64,000 bases of DNA, taken from contig LR590083.2 in NCBI GenBank assembly GCA_901457705.2, positions 2,418,597-2,482,596 of the forward strand, written 5' to 3'. The notes below the pieces were generated by a model that did no database searches, was not told the origin of the DNA, and saw only the letters and a program-made list of their open reading frames with translations. The DNA is from Beijerinckiaceae bacterium RH AL1. Lineage in GTDB: Bacteria > Pseudomonadota > Alphaproteobacteria > Rhizobiales > Beijerinckiaceae. Made by a program: the position numbers and the translations under genes. This document shows positions 29,058 to 37,638 of the stretch, piece by piece. Numbering within the stretch: the first letter of the stretch is position 1; every line of letters begins with the position of its first letter.

Positions 29058-29076
29058 AAGTGACGCCCGCTTAAAA

Positions 29077-29319
29077 CTACTGCCGTTCGATTAGCTTTGG
29101 GCGACCGCCGCGAGCGCGCGTGTGCCCAACCACAGGCTGCCCCGGCGCGTTCGGCCGGTACTGCCCCGAGCCGTGCGGCCGCATCTCGGGCTCGTAGAAC
29201 GACGGCTTGCCCGAGGTTTCGGGCTTGATCTGCGCGTTTACCGCAGTCGGGAGCACAACGGCCGCCGACAAGGCGCACGCCGCGAGGCGGAAGTTCAGAT
29301 GATGCTTTGATTGAGACAT
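29077..29319 (-). CDS. Small secreted protein upstream of the efflux operon
   Basis: An 80-residue protein with a clear Sec signal peptide (LAACALSAAVVLPTAVNA) and a mature part of about 50 residues rich in Pro, Gly and Arg (SFYEPEMRPHGSGQYRPNAP). There are no cysteines or histidine clusters beyond two His. It reads in the same direction as the efflux operon, 129 bases ahead of it. I do not recognise the family; a periplasmic accessory role is guesswork. The 214 bases upstream (29320-29533) are AT-rich with no gene. Confidence 0.55.
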   Translation of the reverse strand: MSQSKHHLNFRLAACALSAAVVLPTAVNAQIKPETSGKPSFYEPEMRPHGSGQYRPNAPGQPVVGHTRARGGRPKLIERQ

Positions 29320-29533
29320 GGCCTCAGAAATAGTTTTTCGATTTATATTTCAAGATGTAAAGTATAAAGAGCGCGTCAGATCATGAAGCCGATTTCATTT
29401 TGTCACATGCTTAGCTGCTGCACGCGACACTGCTTGCGTTCCGGTGTGACAATACACCGCTGGAGTGCACGCCGTCGTGGATGCTGGCCCCTATTGCGGC
29501 GGTTGCGACTTCACGCGGTCCGGCGCCTGCACG

Positions 29534-30070
29534 TCAGCCGAGCTCTTCCCGTCCGCCGTTCGATCCCGTCATTCGCAGAAGGAGACCGTCGCGCCAGACG
29601 TAGTGGTGAACCAGGGCCGCGGACGCATGGACCGCGGCGACGATCATCACCGCGTTGGCCGCAAGCTCGTGCCACTGCGTGACCGGCTTCTTCCAATCCT
29701 TGTCGCCCAGCTGCGGAAGCGCGAAGAGGCCGTACATGTCGTGGCCGCGGACGAGCGCATTCGCGATGCCGAGCGAAAGCGTCACGAGCAGCAATGCGTA
29801 GAGGAGGTAGTGCGTGGACTTGGCGACGAGGTGCAGCATGCCGCTGTCCGCCGCGGGCAGCCTCCGCCCCGACGTCGCCCGCCAGACGAGACGAAACGCT
29901 ATGATCGCAGCCAGAGCAAAGCCGAACGCGACATGGCTTGACCAAACGAAGGTCTGGATCCGCGAGTGCTCCGGCAGATAGTCGGCGGTCTGTCCCACGA
30001 CCCAAAGGGCCGCCACTAGAGCCGCCGTCAGCCAATGCAAGGTGACGGTGACTGGATCGTAGCTCCGCAC
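29534..30070 (-). CDS. Cytochrome b561
   Basis: A 178-residue four-helix membrane cytochrome b of the bacterial b561 (CybB-like) family, which passes electrons across or within the inner membrane. Haem-ligand histidines are visible in TVTLHWLTAALVAALW, SSHVAFGFAL, STHYLLYALLLVTLS and AVHASAALVHHYVW. MRSYDPVTVTLHW is the usual family start. It stands alone, with gene-poor stretches on both sides. Confidence 0.85.
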   Translation of the reverse strand: MRSYDPVTVTLHWLTAALVAALWVVGQTADYLPEHSRIQTFVWSSHVAFGFALAAIIAFRLVWRATSGRRLPAADSGMLHLVAKSTHYLLYALLLVTLSLGIANALVRGHDMYGLFALPQLGDKDWKKPVTQWHELAANAVMIVAAVHASAALVHHYVWRDGLLLRMTGSNGGREELG

Positions 30071-30756
30071 AAGCTGCTCCGACGCTGAGGTTGTTGGTTC
30101 CGATGAGCCAACGATCCGCGTCGCTACCAGTAGAAAAGCGGCGAAACAAATGAAGCTTGCCTCACATTATGAGATATACTTCATCGTCTCGCCGCTCGGA
30201 GCGTCTCGATCCACCGACCCTACTTCATCGTCAGCGCAAGCTTCTGCACGCTTTTCGCCCTCGTCGCCGCGCCACCAGGCGCACGAATTTGCCGGTCGCC
30301 GTCAGGCCATCATGCCCCAGCACTTGAACATCCATGAGTATCAAACCGTATCCTCGGCTTTGGCGCTCGCCTCGGCTTCGTTGCACGCGACATCCACGCG
30401 ATAGACGCCGGAGGTAAGAACTGCCTGCGTTAAAAGGCGCGGTTCAGCATGATGTTATCGACGACGAAATCCGCCAGCTCACAGACTGCTGCGGCCTGCG
30501 CCGGAATAAGCCAGACGGGCCACAGGCACAGCTGGCACGAGCCTCCCCCGCTGCCACTTCGTCGCCTACGCTTTGGAAGCTGCGCGCCACCCGGTAGCCG
30601 CATCATCATGGACCATTAATGATGTTCAAAGATCGCCTGTCTCGCGGCAAGCAAGCCTCATGCTTGTAGCCTCATCAGGCCAACTAACGTCGCATAGCTC
30701 GTCGCCGCAAAAGCTATAATACCGTTCAATATGTTTGTTTCGAAGTTGAGCTGGCT
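30071..30756. other. Gene-poor stretch
   Basis: No convincing gene. An 84-codon open frame at 30150-30404 has no ribosome site and an implausible composition. Base composition here is lower in GC than the flanking core genes. It may contain worn-out gene remains; I recognise none. Confidence 0.4.
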
Positions 30757-30759
30757 TTG

Positions 30760-31067
30760 ATGGTGAGGGAGCATGAGATCAGCAACGGAGGTCAGCAGGT
30801 TTCCGCGGTAAACCGTCGCTTTACGGGTGATCGAACTCTTGCAGAACATGTGTTCGAGCACTCGCCCGACCTGATCAAAGTTCTCGACGCAGAGGGACGC
30901 GTCCTCTTCACGAACGATGCGGATGTCCGACATCCATCCGATAGCCACGGGATCCGAAAAGGGATGCTGTGGGCCGAATGCTGGCCGGATGAAAGCGCTG
31001 CGATCGTTTCGGGCGCGGTCGACGCAGCCGTGCGCGGCCAGAGGACGCGTTGGCCACAGGTGCCCCA
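30760..31067 (+). pseudogene. Truncated PAS-domain protein (N-terminal fragment)
   Basis: The translation contains HVFEHSPDLIKVLDAEGRVL, FTNDAD, then GMLWAECWPDESAAIVSGAV, DAAVRGQRTRW. This is the N-terminal half of a PAS domain as found in many alphaproteobacterial sensor kinases. The similarity ends abruptly at the convergent bicupin gene (31068), and the domain core is shortened (the usual residues between FTN and GMLW are replaced by RHPSDSHGIR). Kinase domains are absent, so this is a remnant. Confidence 0.6.
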
Positions 31068-32015
31068 TCATGACGCGGGTCCTACCTCGAGCCCGGCGGC
31101 AGCCTGCTCCTCGGGCCCGTAGAGGGTGTGGCCGTGCGCGAGGGCGGCCTCGACGAGGCGTTCCATCTGCTCCCGCGACGGCGGCCCGGGTGGATGGGCG
31201 CCGGGCGGGCCGCCTGCAGCGCGAAAGAAGCTCGCAAGGGAAGCGGAGGTCGCGCAGATCGCGATCGTCGGAGCGCTCCTGGAATTGCGGACGGCGTGGC
31301 GAGCCCCGCTCGGGATGAAGACGTGCGCGCCGGGATCGCAGCCATGCCACACGCCATCGACATGGACCTCGAGCCTGCCTTCGAGCACGACGAAACACTC
31401 GGGCTCCCGGTGCGAATGAAGTGGGATCATCGCGCTTGGCGGTAGCTCGGCGCGCAACAAGATCGGATCGCTTTCGCCGGGGCCGGCTTGCGCGAGCACC
31501 TCGATGCAAATGCCGATCACGTCTACGATCTCGGCTGCCTGCGTTTCGCTTGCGGCGCTCGCGCCCAGGAGCGCCGCATCGTCGAGGATCTCGATGCCGT
31601 AAGAGGGTGCAACCTCCAGGATACGCTGCAGGACGTCATCCGTGAGAGGCTTGGCAGGCTCGTCATCGCGCACCGCGCGTTCACCGACCTCGAGCGTGAA
31701 GCGCTCGAACCCTGCCGGTGCGCTGAGCAGCAGGTAACGCGCTTCCCCCGCGCTTCTATTCGAGAGGCGATGCGGCTGGTTCTCCGGAAGCACGGCAACC
31801 TCGCCGAGGGCCAAGATACGTGTGCTGCCGCCTGCCTCGACCGTCAGCTCGCCGGACAAAACGTAAAGTAATTCAGTGTCTTGGCGATGCAGGTGAACCG
31901 GTGTCGCGCTGCCGGCCGGCTTTTCATTGCTGAGCAAAGCCCAGCACTGGTCCGTCTGCTCGCCTGTGACGAGAATTCGCGATCGTGCGCCTGCAAACAA
32001 GATCGTGTCGGACAT
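31068..32015 (-). CDS. Bicupin-domain protein
   Basis: A 315-residue cytoplasmic protein with two cupin domains. The first (residues about 15-110) has PVHLHRQDTELLYVLSGEL; the second (about 190-260) has IPLHSHREPECFVVLEGRL and FIPSGARHAVRN. Both keep the HxH-x4-E type metal-ligand pattern, so each could bind Fe, Mn or Zn. Substrate unknown. It is divergent from a TetR regulator across 174 bases, a layout that often means the regulator controls the enzyme. Confidence 0.75.
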   Translation of the reverse strand: MSDTILFAGARSRILVTGEQTDQCWALLSNEKPAGSATPVHLHRQDTELLYVLSGELTVEAGGSTRILALGEVAVLPENQPHRLSNRSAGEARYLLLSAPAGFERFTLEVGERAVRDDEPAKPLTDDVLQRILEVAPSYGIEILDDAALLGASAASETQAAEIVDVIGICIEVLAQAGPGESDPILLRAELPPSAMIPLHSHREPECFVVLEGRLEVHVDGVWHGCDPGAHVFIPSGARHAVRNSRSAPTIAICATSASLASFFRAAGGPPGAHPPGPPSREQMERLVEAALAHGHTLYGPEEQAAAGLEVGPAS

Positions 32016-32137
32016 GTCGTCGTCTCCGGTTCGTGCGTGTTTGCTGCGAAGAGATCATCCGGTCTTGGACGATCTTGCGGAGGTCGTCAGCGAGGTTGTG
32101 CAGTCCAGGCTGGCGCGCAGGCGGACCAGCGGGCGCG

Positions 32138-32174
32138 TTGACAAATCCATGTGACGTGATGTTATTTGAATAAC
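32138..32174 (+). promoter_or_regulatory. Promoter and candidate operator of the TetR regulator gene
   Basis: TTGACA (32138-32143), 17 bases, then GTTATT at the -10 position (32161-32166). An inverted repeat GTTATT-TG-AATAAC (32161-32174) covers the -10 element, exactly where a TetR-family autorepressor would bind. The ATG is at 32190. Confidence 0.5.
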
Positions 32175-32189
32175 CGAAGGTAGCGGAAA

Positions 32190-32813
32190 ATGCTCGCAGC
32201 CGAAACCCTGCCCACACGACGGCGGTACGAAAAGCGGGCTCGCGCCGACGCCACCTCGGCGCTGCGCGCGCGCATCCTGGACGCCTTGCTCGCAGCGCTG
32301 CAGGTCGACGATTACGACCTCATCACCTTGAATGCGCTCGCCGAGAGCGCCGGCACGACGCGACAGACGATCATCCGACTGTTCGGGGGCAAGGACGGCG
32401 TTCTCGCCGCCTTGTTCGAACGCTTCGATACGCAGGTCGCCGCGCGGCGGTTTACCGCGGGCGATGGTGATCTGGCCGTTCTCGCGCACTGCGTCATCGA
32501 CGACTTGGAGAAAAGCGGCGGTCTCGTGCTGCGGCTCCTGCGTCAGGAAAGCCGCGTGCCGATCATCGCACAACGGTTCGCGGAGGCGCGGAAGCAACAT
32601 CTCGCGATCCTCGCGCGCGAGCTGGCACCGCTCCTCGAGCGGCTCGATCCAAGCGAAGCCGAGACCGCGCTCCTACAGGCGCGCGCCGTGACCGACACCC
32701 TGTTCTGGAACGTGCTCCGCAAGGACATGAAGCTCGACGCAGCTGCCGCCGAGGCGACGCTGCTCGATCTGCTGCGCAAGATTTTCGCCGCGGCGAAGCC
32801 TCAGCCGTTTTGA
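32190..32813 (+). CDS. TetR-family transcriptional regulator
   Basis: A 207-residue repressor. The N-terminal HTH reads RARILDALLAALQVDDYDLI, then LNALAESAGTTRQTIIRLFG with the usual KDGVLAALFERFD helix after it; the C-terminal ligand domain is variable. It precedes a glycosyltransferase by 28 bases on the same strand and is divergent from the bicupin gene, so it probably controls both. Confidence 0.85.
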   Translation: MLAAETLPTRRRYEKRARADATSALRARILDALLAALQVDDYDLITLNALAESAGTTRQTIIRLFGGKDGVLAALFERFDTQVAARRFTAGDGDLAVLAHCVIDDLEKSGGLVLRLLRQESRVPIIAQRFAEARKQHLAILARELAPLLERLDPSEAETALLQARAVTDTLFWNVLRKDMKLDAAAAEATLLDLLRKIFAAAKPQPF

Positions 32814-32841
32814 CCGCAACCGACCTTTGGAGCCAATGTTC

Positions 32842-34146
32842 ATGAAGATCCTCTTCGCTTCGACGCCGGCGCCAGGCCATCTCAACCCGCTTCTCGCCAT
32901 CGCGCGCATGGCCAAGGCGCGTGGCGACGAGGTCGTGGTTACCACGGGAAGCGCGCTCGCGCCGATGGTCGAGGCCGCCGGGCTGCGCTTCGCGCCGATC
33001 GCGCCAGAGGCGGATCTCGACTTTCGTCATCTCGACGTGACGGACCCCGAGCGCGCCAAGCTGCCGCCGGGGCCTGCGCAGCTCAGGTATGACTTCGAAC
33101 GTCTCTTCCTCGATCCGATGCCGAGCCAGGCGGCGACGCTTCGCGCCCTGATCGTTGAGGAGGCACCCGACCTCATCCTCGCCGACAATCTGTTCTGCGG
33201 TACGACGCCCATCTTTCTCGATCCCGCACCGCATCCGCCGATCGTCATCTGCAGCATCACGATCTTGATGCTGAATCGGCCGGATGGAGCGCCGCTCGGT
33301 CCGGGGCTACCGCCCGCTCGCACCGATGAAGACCTCGCGCGCAACGCGGCGATCGCCGCCGAGGTGAATCGCGGTTTCATCAATCCGGTCAAGGACTACG
33401 CCGACGCCAAGCTCGCGGGCCTGGGCCTGCCGCCGCTCGATGGGGCTCTTATGCACGCGCGTATCTTCCATTGCGACGCGTTCCTGGTGCCGACGGTGCC
33501 GAGCTTCGAATACGATTTCGGCGCGTTGCCGGATCACATCAGGTTCGTCGGCGCGTTGCCCGCGCCGCCTTCGACGGCGCCGCTGCCTAGCTGGTGGCCG
33601 GAGCTCGATGACGGCCGCAAGGTGGTGCTCGTCACGCAAGGCACCGTCGCCAACATCGATCTCGGTCAGCTGATCGAGCCGACACTCGCGGCCCTTGCGG
33701 AGCGCGAAGATCTCCTCGTCCTCGTCACGACGGGAGGTCGGCCCGTCGAGGACCTTGCGCTGAAGCTTCCAGCCAATGCGCGGGCCGCCCCGTTTCTGCC
33801 GTTCGCAACCTTGCTCCCGAAAGTCGACGTGCTCGTGACAAACGGCGGCTACGGCACGGTGAACTTGGCCCTCAAGGCCGGCGTGCCGATCCTTGTGGCC
33901 GGCCTCACCGAGGACAAGGCCGAGGTCGCCGCGCGCGTCGCCTGGTCGGGTGCGGGGGTCAACCTCGCCACGAACGACCCGACGAGCGAGGCGATCCGCG
34001 CCGGCGTCGATGAGGTCCTGACACATCAAGACTATAGACGCCGCGCGCAGGCGCTCGCGGCCGCGTTTGCGGCCGTCGACACGCCGCGGGAGATCTTGTC
34101 GATCCTGGATCGCGTCGCTTCTCGCGCCGACAGCGTCGCTGCATGA
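32842..34146 (+). CDS. UDP-glycosyltransferase-like protein (GT1/MGT family)
   Basis: A 434-residue GT-B fold glycosyltransferase. The N-terminal MKILFASTPAPGHLNPLLAI matches the macrolide glycosyltransferase family, and the C-terminal donor site FLPFATLLPKVDVLVTNGGY, GTVNLALKAGVPILVAG is the GT1 signature (the usual H of HGG is N here: TNGGYGT). ATG 32842 is preferred over 32836 because GGAG at 32829-32832 is nine bases from it. The acceptor may be a xenobiotic or small metabolite. The loss of the donor-site histidine may alter donor preference. Confidence 0.82.
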   Translation: MKILFASTPAPGHLNPLLAIARMAKARGDEVVVTTGSALAPMVEAAGLRFAPIAPEADLDFRHLDVTDPERAKLPPGPAQLRYDFERLFLDPMPSQAATLRALIVEEAPDLILADNLFCGTTPIFLDPAPHPPIVICSITILMLNRPDGAPLGPGLPPARTDEDLARNAAIAAEVNRGFINPVKDYADAKLAGLGLPPLDGALMHARIFHCDAFLVPTVPSFEYDFGALPDHIRFVGALPAPPSTAPLPSWWPELDDGRKVVLVTQGTVANIDLGQLIEPTLAALAEREDLLVLVTTGGRPVEDLALKLPANARAAPFLPFATLLPKVDVLVTNGGYGTVNLALKAGVPILVAGLTEDKAEVAARVAWSGAGVNLATNDPTSEAIRAGVDEVLTHQDYRRRAQALAAAFAAVDTPREILSILDRVASRADSVAA

Positions 34147-34958
34147 CAGGTTCCACGTTACCTACCCTCCCGACCCGACCGCCGATCGTCTCGAGACGCC
34201 AGAGCTTCGCGCCCGGCTTCATCGCGGTGACACCGCGCACGTCTCACCTCGTCGTCATCAAGCTCTCGCGGTCATGGATCGATTGTCGGATCGCTGACCG
34301 ACACCTGCAGCATGAGACCTGCTTCGGCAGCGTCGCCATCCTTCCCAGTGGCGCGGATTGCAGCGCCCTGGTCGACCGCGGGACAGCGCAAACCGTGACG
34401 TTGTCGATCGACGATACAGCCTTCGCGAGCTTCGTCGACAGGGACAGCGGCCAGTGCGAGCCGCGCGACGTCCTGCGCGGTCACGACATGCATTTGGCAG
34501 AGCTCGCCCTGTCGCTCGCCCGCGTCGCCCCTCGCGACTTCATCTCTCGAGACAAGCTCGCCCACGACGCGATGACGCACATCACGACACGTTACACGAG
34601 GCCTGTTACGGGACATTCTCGCGGCCTGCTCGCACCTTCCGCTCTTCAAGCGGTGCGCGATTTCATCTTCGCCAACGTCGCCGGCGAGCTTTCGATCGCG
34701 CAGCTGGCGGCTATCGCGCAACTCAGCCCCTATCATTTCTCGCGCGCGTTCACTCGAACGACGGGCGTGTCCCCGCATCGCTACATCATGCAAGCCCGCG
34801 CGGATCAGGCCGCGGCCTCGATCCGCGTCGGACAACAATCGCTGGCGGAGGTTGCCTACGCCCACGGCTTCACCGACCAGAGCCACATGTGCCGCTGGAT
34901 CCAGCGGCGCTACAACGCAACACCGACGAGCCTGCGCGGTGCCACGGCAATCGGTTGA
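34143..34958 (+). CDS. AraC-family transcriptional regulator
   Basis: A 271-residue regulator with the double HTH at the C-terminus: LSIAQLAAIAQLSPYHFSRA, FTRTTGVSPHRYIMQ, then SLAEVAYAHGFTDQSHMCRW. The N-terminal 150 residues are an unassigned sensing domain. Its ATG overlaps the glycosyltransferase stop by four bases (ATGA), so TetR, glycosyltransferase and AraC form one operon. Confidence 0.87.
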   Translation: MTGSTLPTLPTRPPIVSRRQSFAPGFIAVTPRTSHLVVIKLSRSWIDCRIADRHLQHETCFGSVAILPSGADCSALVDRGTAQTVTLSIDDTAFASFVDRDSGQCEPRDVLRGHDMHLAELALSLARVAPRDFISRDKLAHDAMTHITTRYTRPVTGHSRGLLAPSALQAVRDFIFANVAGELSIAQLAAIAQLSPYHFSRAFTRTTGVSPHRYIMQARADQAAASIRVGQQSLAEVAYAHGFTDQSHMCRWIQRRYNATPTSLRGATAIG

Positions 34959-35303
34959 CGCCCAACGGATCGACCATAGATTCTGCAGTGTCTGCTTTCC
35001 AATGGGTCGGCTTCCTCAGCCCGGCCATGGCTCACGACGTTTTTCGCAAAGGGAGAGACCCGATGAAGGCACTCTTCGCTACACCGATTGCGCTCGCTCC
35101 AGGGCGGTCGCAGCCGGTTAGGGGCGAACTTACGCTCCGAAGAAGTCATTCCCGCTACCCGGCTAACGCGCGGAGCGAAGCGCGCCGAGAAAAGCGCGTC
35201 ATCGGCATGGCACGCTTCAGCATCCGCGGCGGGATCTTCTAGACGCCTGATGACCAAGTCGAGAGCCGCCGGATGCCTTCGATCAACGGGGAGAGACAGG
35301 GCC
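34959..35303. other. Stretch without a clear gene
   Basis: A 59-codon frame at 35063-35242 begins with a good ribosome site (GGGAGA) and MKALFATPIALA, which looks like the start of a signal peptide, but turns into Arg/Ser-rich sequence with no mature domain. It may be the 5-prime scrap of a lost secreted-protein gene. Confidence 0.3.
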
Positions 35304-36356
35304 ATGCCACGTAGCATCTTTCGCAGCTTCGTAACCTTGATCTTGGTTTGGTTGTCGCTGGCTGCGGCGCTACCGACGGCGAAGGCGATGACCTTCACCT
35401 GCATCGAGTCGTCTCGGTACGCGCCGCTCTCGCTGCTCTTCGGAGGAGACACTGGCAAGTTGAAGGAGGCGCTCGGTCAGGCGCAGCTACCGCCGGCGAA
35501 CGCGTGTCGAGCGATCTTTGCGTCGGGCACTACAGAGCGCGGCGATCCCGAGCGCCTTGCTGCGGTTCTCATCGCAAACCGCGGATGGATCGACACTGTC
35601 TACCTCAACTCGGGAGGCGGTGAGGTCGGTCCAGCCAACGAGTCCGGTTTTCTGATCCGTGATTTTTGGCTGAACACCGTCGTGATGCCTGCAGGGAAAT
35701 TCATCTATCCTGCATCCTCTCTAGGCCTTTCTCGCGGAGGCGTGGACGATGGTGCCATCCAGACCTACGAACGCGCCGTCGGCGGCTATGCGATCGCGCT
35801 CAAATCGCCGTGGTGCGCTTCTGCGTGCACATTCCTGCTGGCCGCCGGCGCCAGTCGTACCGGCGTGGCTGACGTCCACCGTTGCCGCGCGCCGGGCAAA
35901 ACGATCCAGGAGGAAGGCGCAAACGCCGACCGCTGTTTGGATAGCAGCATGCGTCGCTACTACGAGACGATGGGAACCGGACAGGCCATCATCGACGCCG
36001 CGCTCTCCACCGCCAAGGCGACAACAACCCCGATGACGATGCCGCGCTTTGCACCGACCGTCGAGGACGCACTGCTCCAACGATGTGGCAGCGATCTCGC
36101 GCAACTCGACGATCTGACCACGCTGATCGGCTATGACGACAAGGGAGCATGGACGATGCAGAGCCTGGATATCAACGACCATCTGCCTGCCCTGTTGAAA
36201 CGCATTGAGGAACGGCGCCGCACGACTGACGCCTGCGTACGCCGAATCCACGAGCGTGATAGGCTTTCGGCCTTCGCCAGGTATTGCGGATACGGCTGCA
36301 GCGTGCGCTCCTTAATGGACGCTCTCTCACTGCAGCTCGCGGAACTGCGCAAGTGA
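35304..36356 (+). CDS. Secreted ClpP-like (COG3904-type) protein
   Basis: 350 residues with a Sec signal peptide (FVTLILVWLSLAAALPTAKA). The mature part has the elements of periplasmic ClpP/crotonase-fold proteins: WIDTVYLNSGGGEVGPANES (oxyanion-strand Gly-rich motif), IRDFWLNTVVMPAG, and CASACTFLLAAGASRTG with the presumed serine nucleophile between two cysteines, followed by ADVHR as a possible catalytic His. An insertion of about 40 residues separates the two halves. The C-terminal 130 residues are unassigned with paired cysteines (YCGYGC). Protease activity is an inference. It is directly followed by a diverged paralogue. Confidence 0.65.
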   Translation: MPRSIFRSFVTLILVWLSLAAALPTAKAMTFTCIESSRYAPLSLLFGGDTGKLKEALGQAQLPPANACRAIFASGTTERGDPERLAAVLIANRGWIDTVYLNSGGGEVGPANESGFLIRDFWLNTVVMPAGKFIYPASSLGLSRGGVDDGAIQTYERAVGGYAIALKSPWCASACTFLLAAGASRTGVADVHRCRAPGKTIQEEGANADRCLDSSMRRYYETMGTGQAIIDAALSTAKATTTPMTMPRFAPTVEDALLQRCGSDLAQLDDLTTLIGYDDKGAWTMQSLDINDHLPALLKRIEERRRTTDACVRRIHERDRLSAFARYCGYGCSVRSLMDALSLQLAELRK

Positions 36357-36370
36357 GCGCGCGTGCATCG

Positions 36371-37468
36371 ATGGACACGAAGAGATGCAGGGCCCTCGAA
36401 GCTGCCATCTTCGCAGTCGTGCTTCTCGTCTCCACGGCGGCGCATGCGCGCGTCGAATGCATCGCCTCGTCAAGCTATAGGGCGCTGAGCGCGATCACGG
36501 CCGGCAATACGGCCGCCTTGGCACGGGGGCTGGGTGAGCCGAGGCGGCTACCCCCTGCGGATGGTTGCCGCGCGGCGCTGCTGACCGGCCCTGTCGATGC
36601 GAGGATGGTGACGGATCTGCTTCAGGCTATCCGCGCTGGAGGCGGCTGGCTCGCCGTCCTTTATGTCGCCTTCTCCGACGGCGATCCGGCGGCGGAGGTG
36701 AGGCTGGCCGAGGCCACTCGGATGTTCGGCCTCGATGTCATCGTGATGCGGACGGACATCGTCTACACTCCCGACTTTCTTGCGAACATCGAGCCACTGC
36801 CTGCGTCGGTATCATATGCGTGGACCGAAGCCGAACGGCAAAGCTCGCGGCCGTTGGCTGAGCACCTCGCTCATTACCTCGAAGCCAACGATCGACGCAT
36901 CACGCGCGGCGGATCGGCCTGTGGCCCTGGGTGCTTCACCGTCCTGGCCGCGGGTGCGACACGCACGATTTTCCAAAACAACAGAGCGATCAAAGACGAG
37001 CACATCGCGCCTCCCGTAAACATCGGTCCTGCCGAAGACGGCATGCGGCGTGCGGTTCGTGAACAGTTTGGCATGGCGAACGCGCCAACTTGGCATGCAG
37101 ACGGCTGGAGCGTTTCGCACTTGGAACGATTCGCGCCTTTCGTACGGCCCGCGGTCGATAAGCAGTGTCGCGGGCGCCTCGATTATCTCGCGTCTCGCCG
37201 GGACGAAATCTCTCGTACGATCGAAGGCTATTCCGCACGCGACTTCCCAAACATGGCCTTAGGCAAATTCGTCCCTCAGGTGCGGGCCGTTCGGGAGGCC
37301 GAAGAGTCTGCACAAACCTGCGTCGCCGAGACGCTCGACAGGATACGAGCACGTGTGTTCGGCGAACTGTTCCGACCGGGGCGCTCCGATGCCCAGGTTC
37401 TCGCGCTGATCGACAGTCGCCTTGCTGCATTGCGCAGCGGCCGGTCGCAGATCCCGCACGCCAATTGA
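36371..37468 (+). CDS. Secreted paralogue of the ClpP-like protein, nucleophile lost
   Basis: 365 residues from ATG 36371; an in-frame GTG at 36353 that overlaps the previous stop (GTGA) is an alternative start. It has a signal peptide (AIFAVVLLVSTAAHA), then VECIASSSYRALSAITAG, which parallels FTCIESSRYAPLSLLFGG in the upstream gene. The position of the CASACTF motif is CGPGCFTVLAAGATRTIF: the flanking cysteines and the AAGATRT stretch remain but the serine is replaced. The Gly-rich strand is VLYVAFSDGDPAAEVRLA. Probably a catalytically dead partner or binding subunit of its neighbour. It ends 58 bases before the second IS21 copy. Confidence 0.6.
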   Translation: MDTKRCRALEAAIFAVVLLVSTAAHARVECIASSSYRALSAITAGNTAALARGLGEPRRLPPADGCRAALLTGPVDARMVTDLLQAIRAGGGWLAVLYVAFSDGDPAAEVRLAEATRMFGLDVIVMRTDIVYTPDFLANIEPLPASVSYAWTEAERQSSRPLAEHLAHYLEANDRRITRGGSACGPGCFTVLAAGATRTIFQNNRAIKDEHIAPPVNIGPAEDGMRRAVREQFGMANAPTWHADGWSVSHLERFAPFVRPAVDKQCRGRLDYLASRRDEISRTIEGYSARDFPNMALGKFVPQVRAVREAEESAQTCVAETLDRIRARVFGELFRPGRSDAQVLALIDSRLAALRSGRSQIPHAN

Positions 37469-37638
37469 CCGAGACGGAGCTTCTTAAGGGAGCAGCTATG
37501 TGCTGCTTGTGGAGCGAAACCGCCAATGTGTTTCGGCCTGCAAAACTGACCCCCTTATCGGGGTGATCGGCGTCCAAAACTGACCCCTTAATCTTGGCCT
37601 GTTGCGCTGTCCGTTTTGACGGCGGGCGGGCGGCGGGG

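Noticed and set aside
30150-30404. An 84-codon plus-strand frame
   Set aside because: No ribosome site, no recognisable domain, Ser/Pro/Ala composition typical of chance frames.
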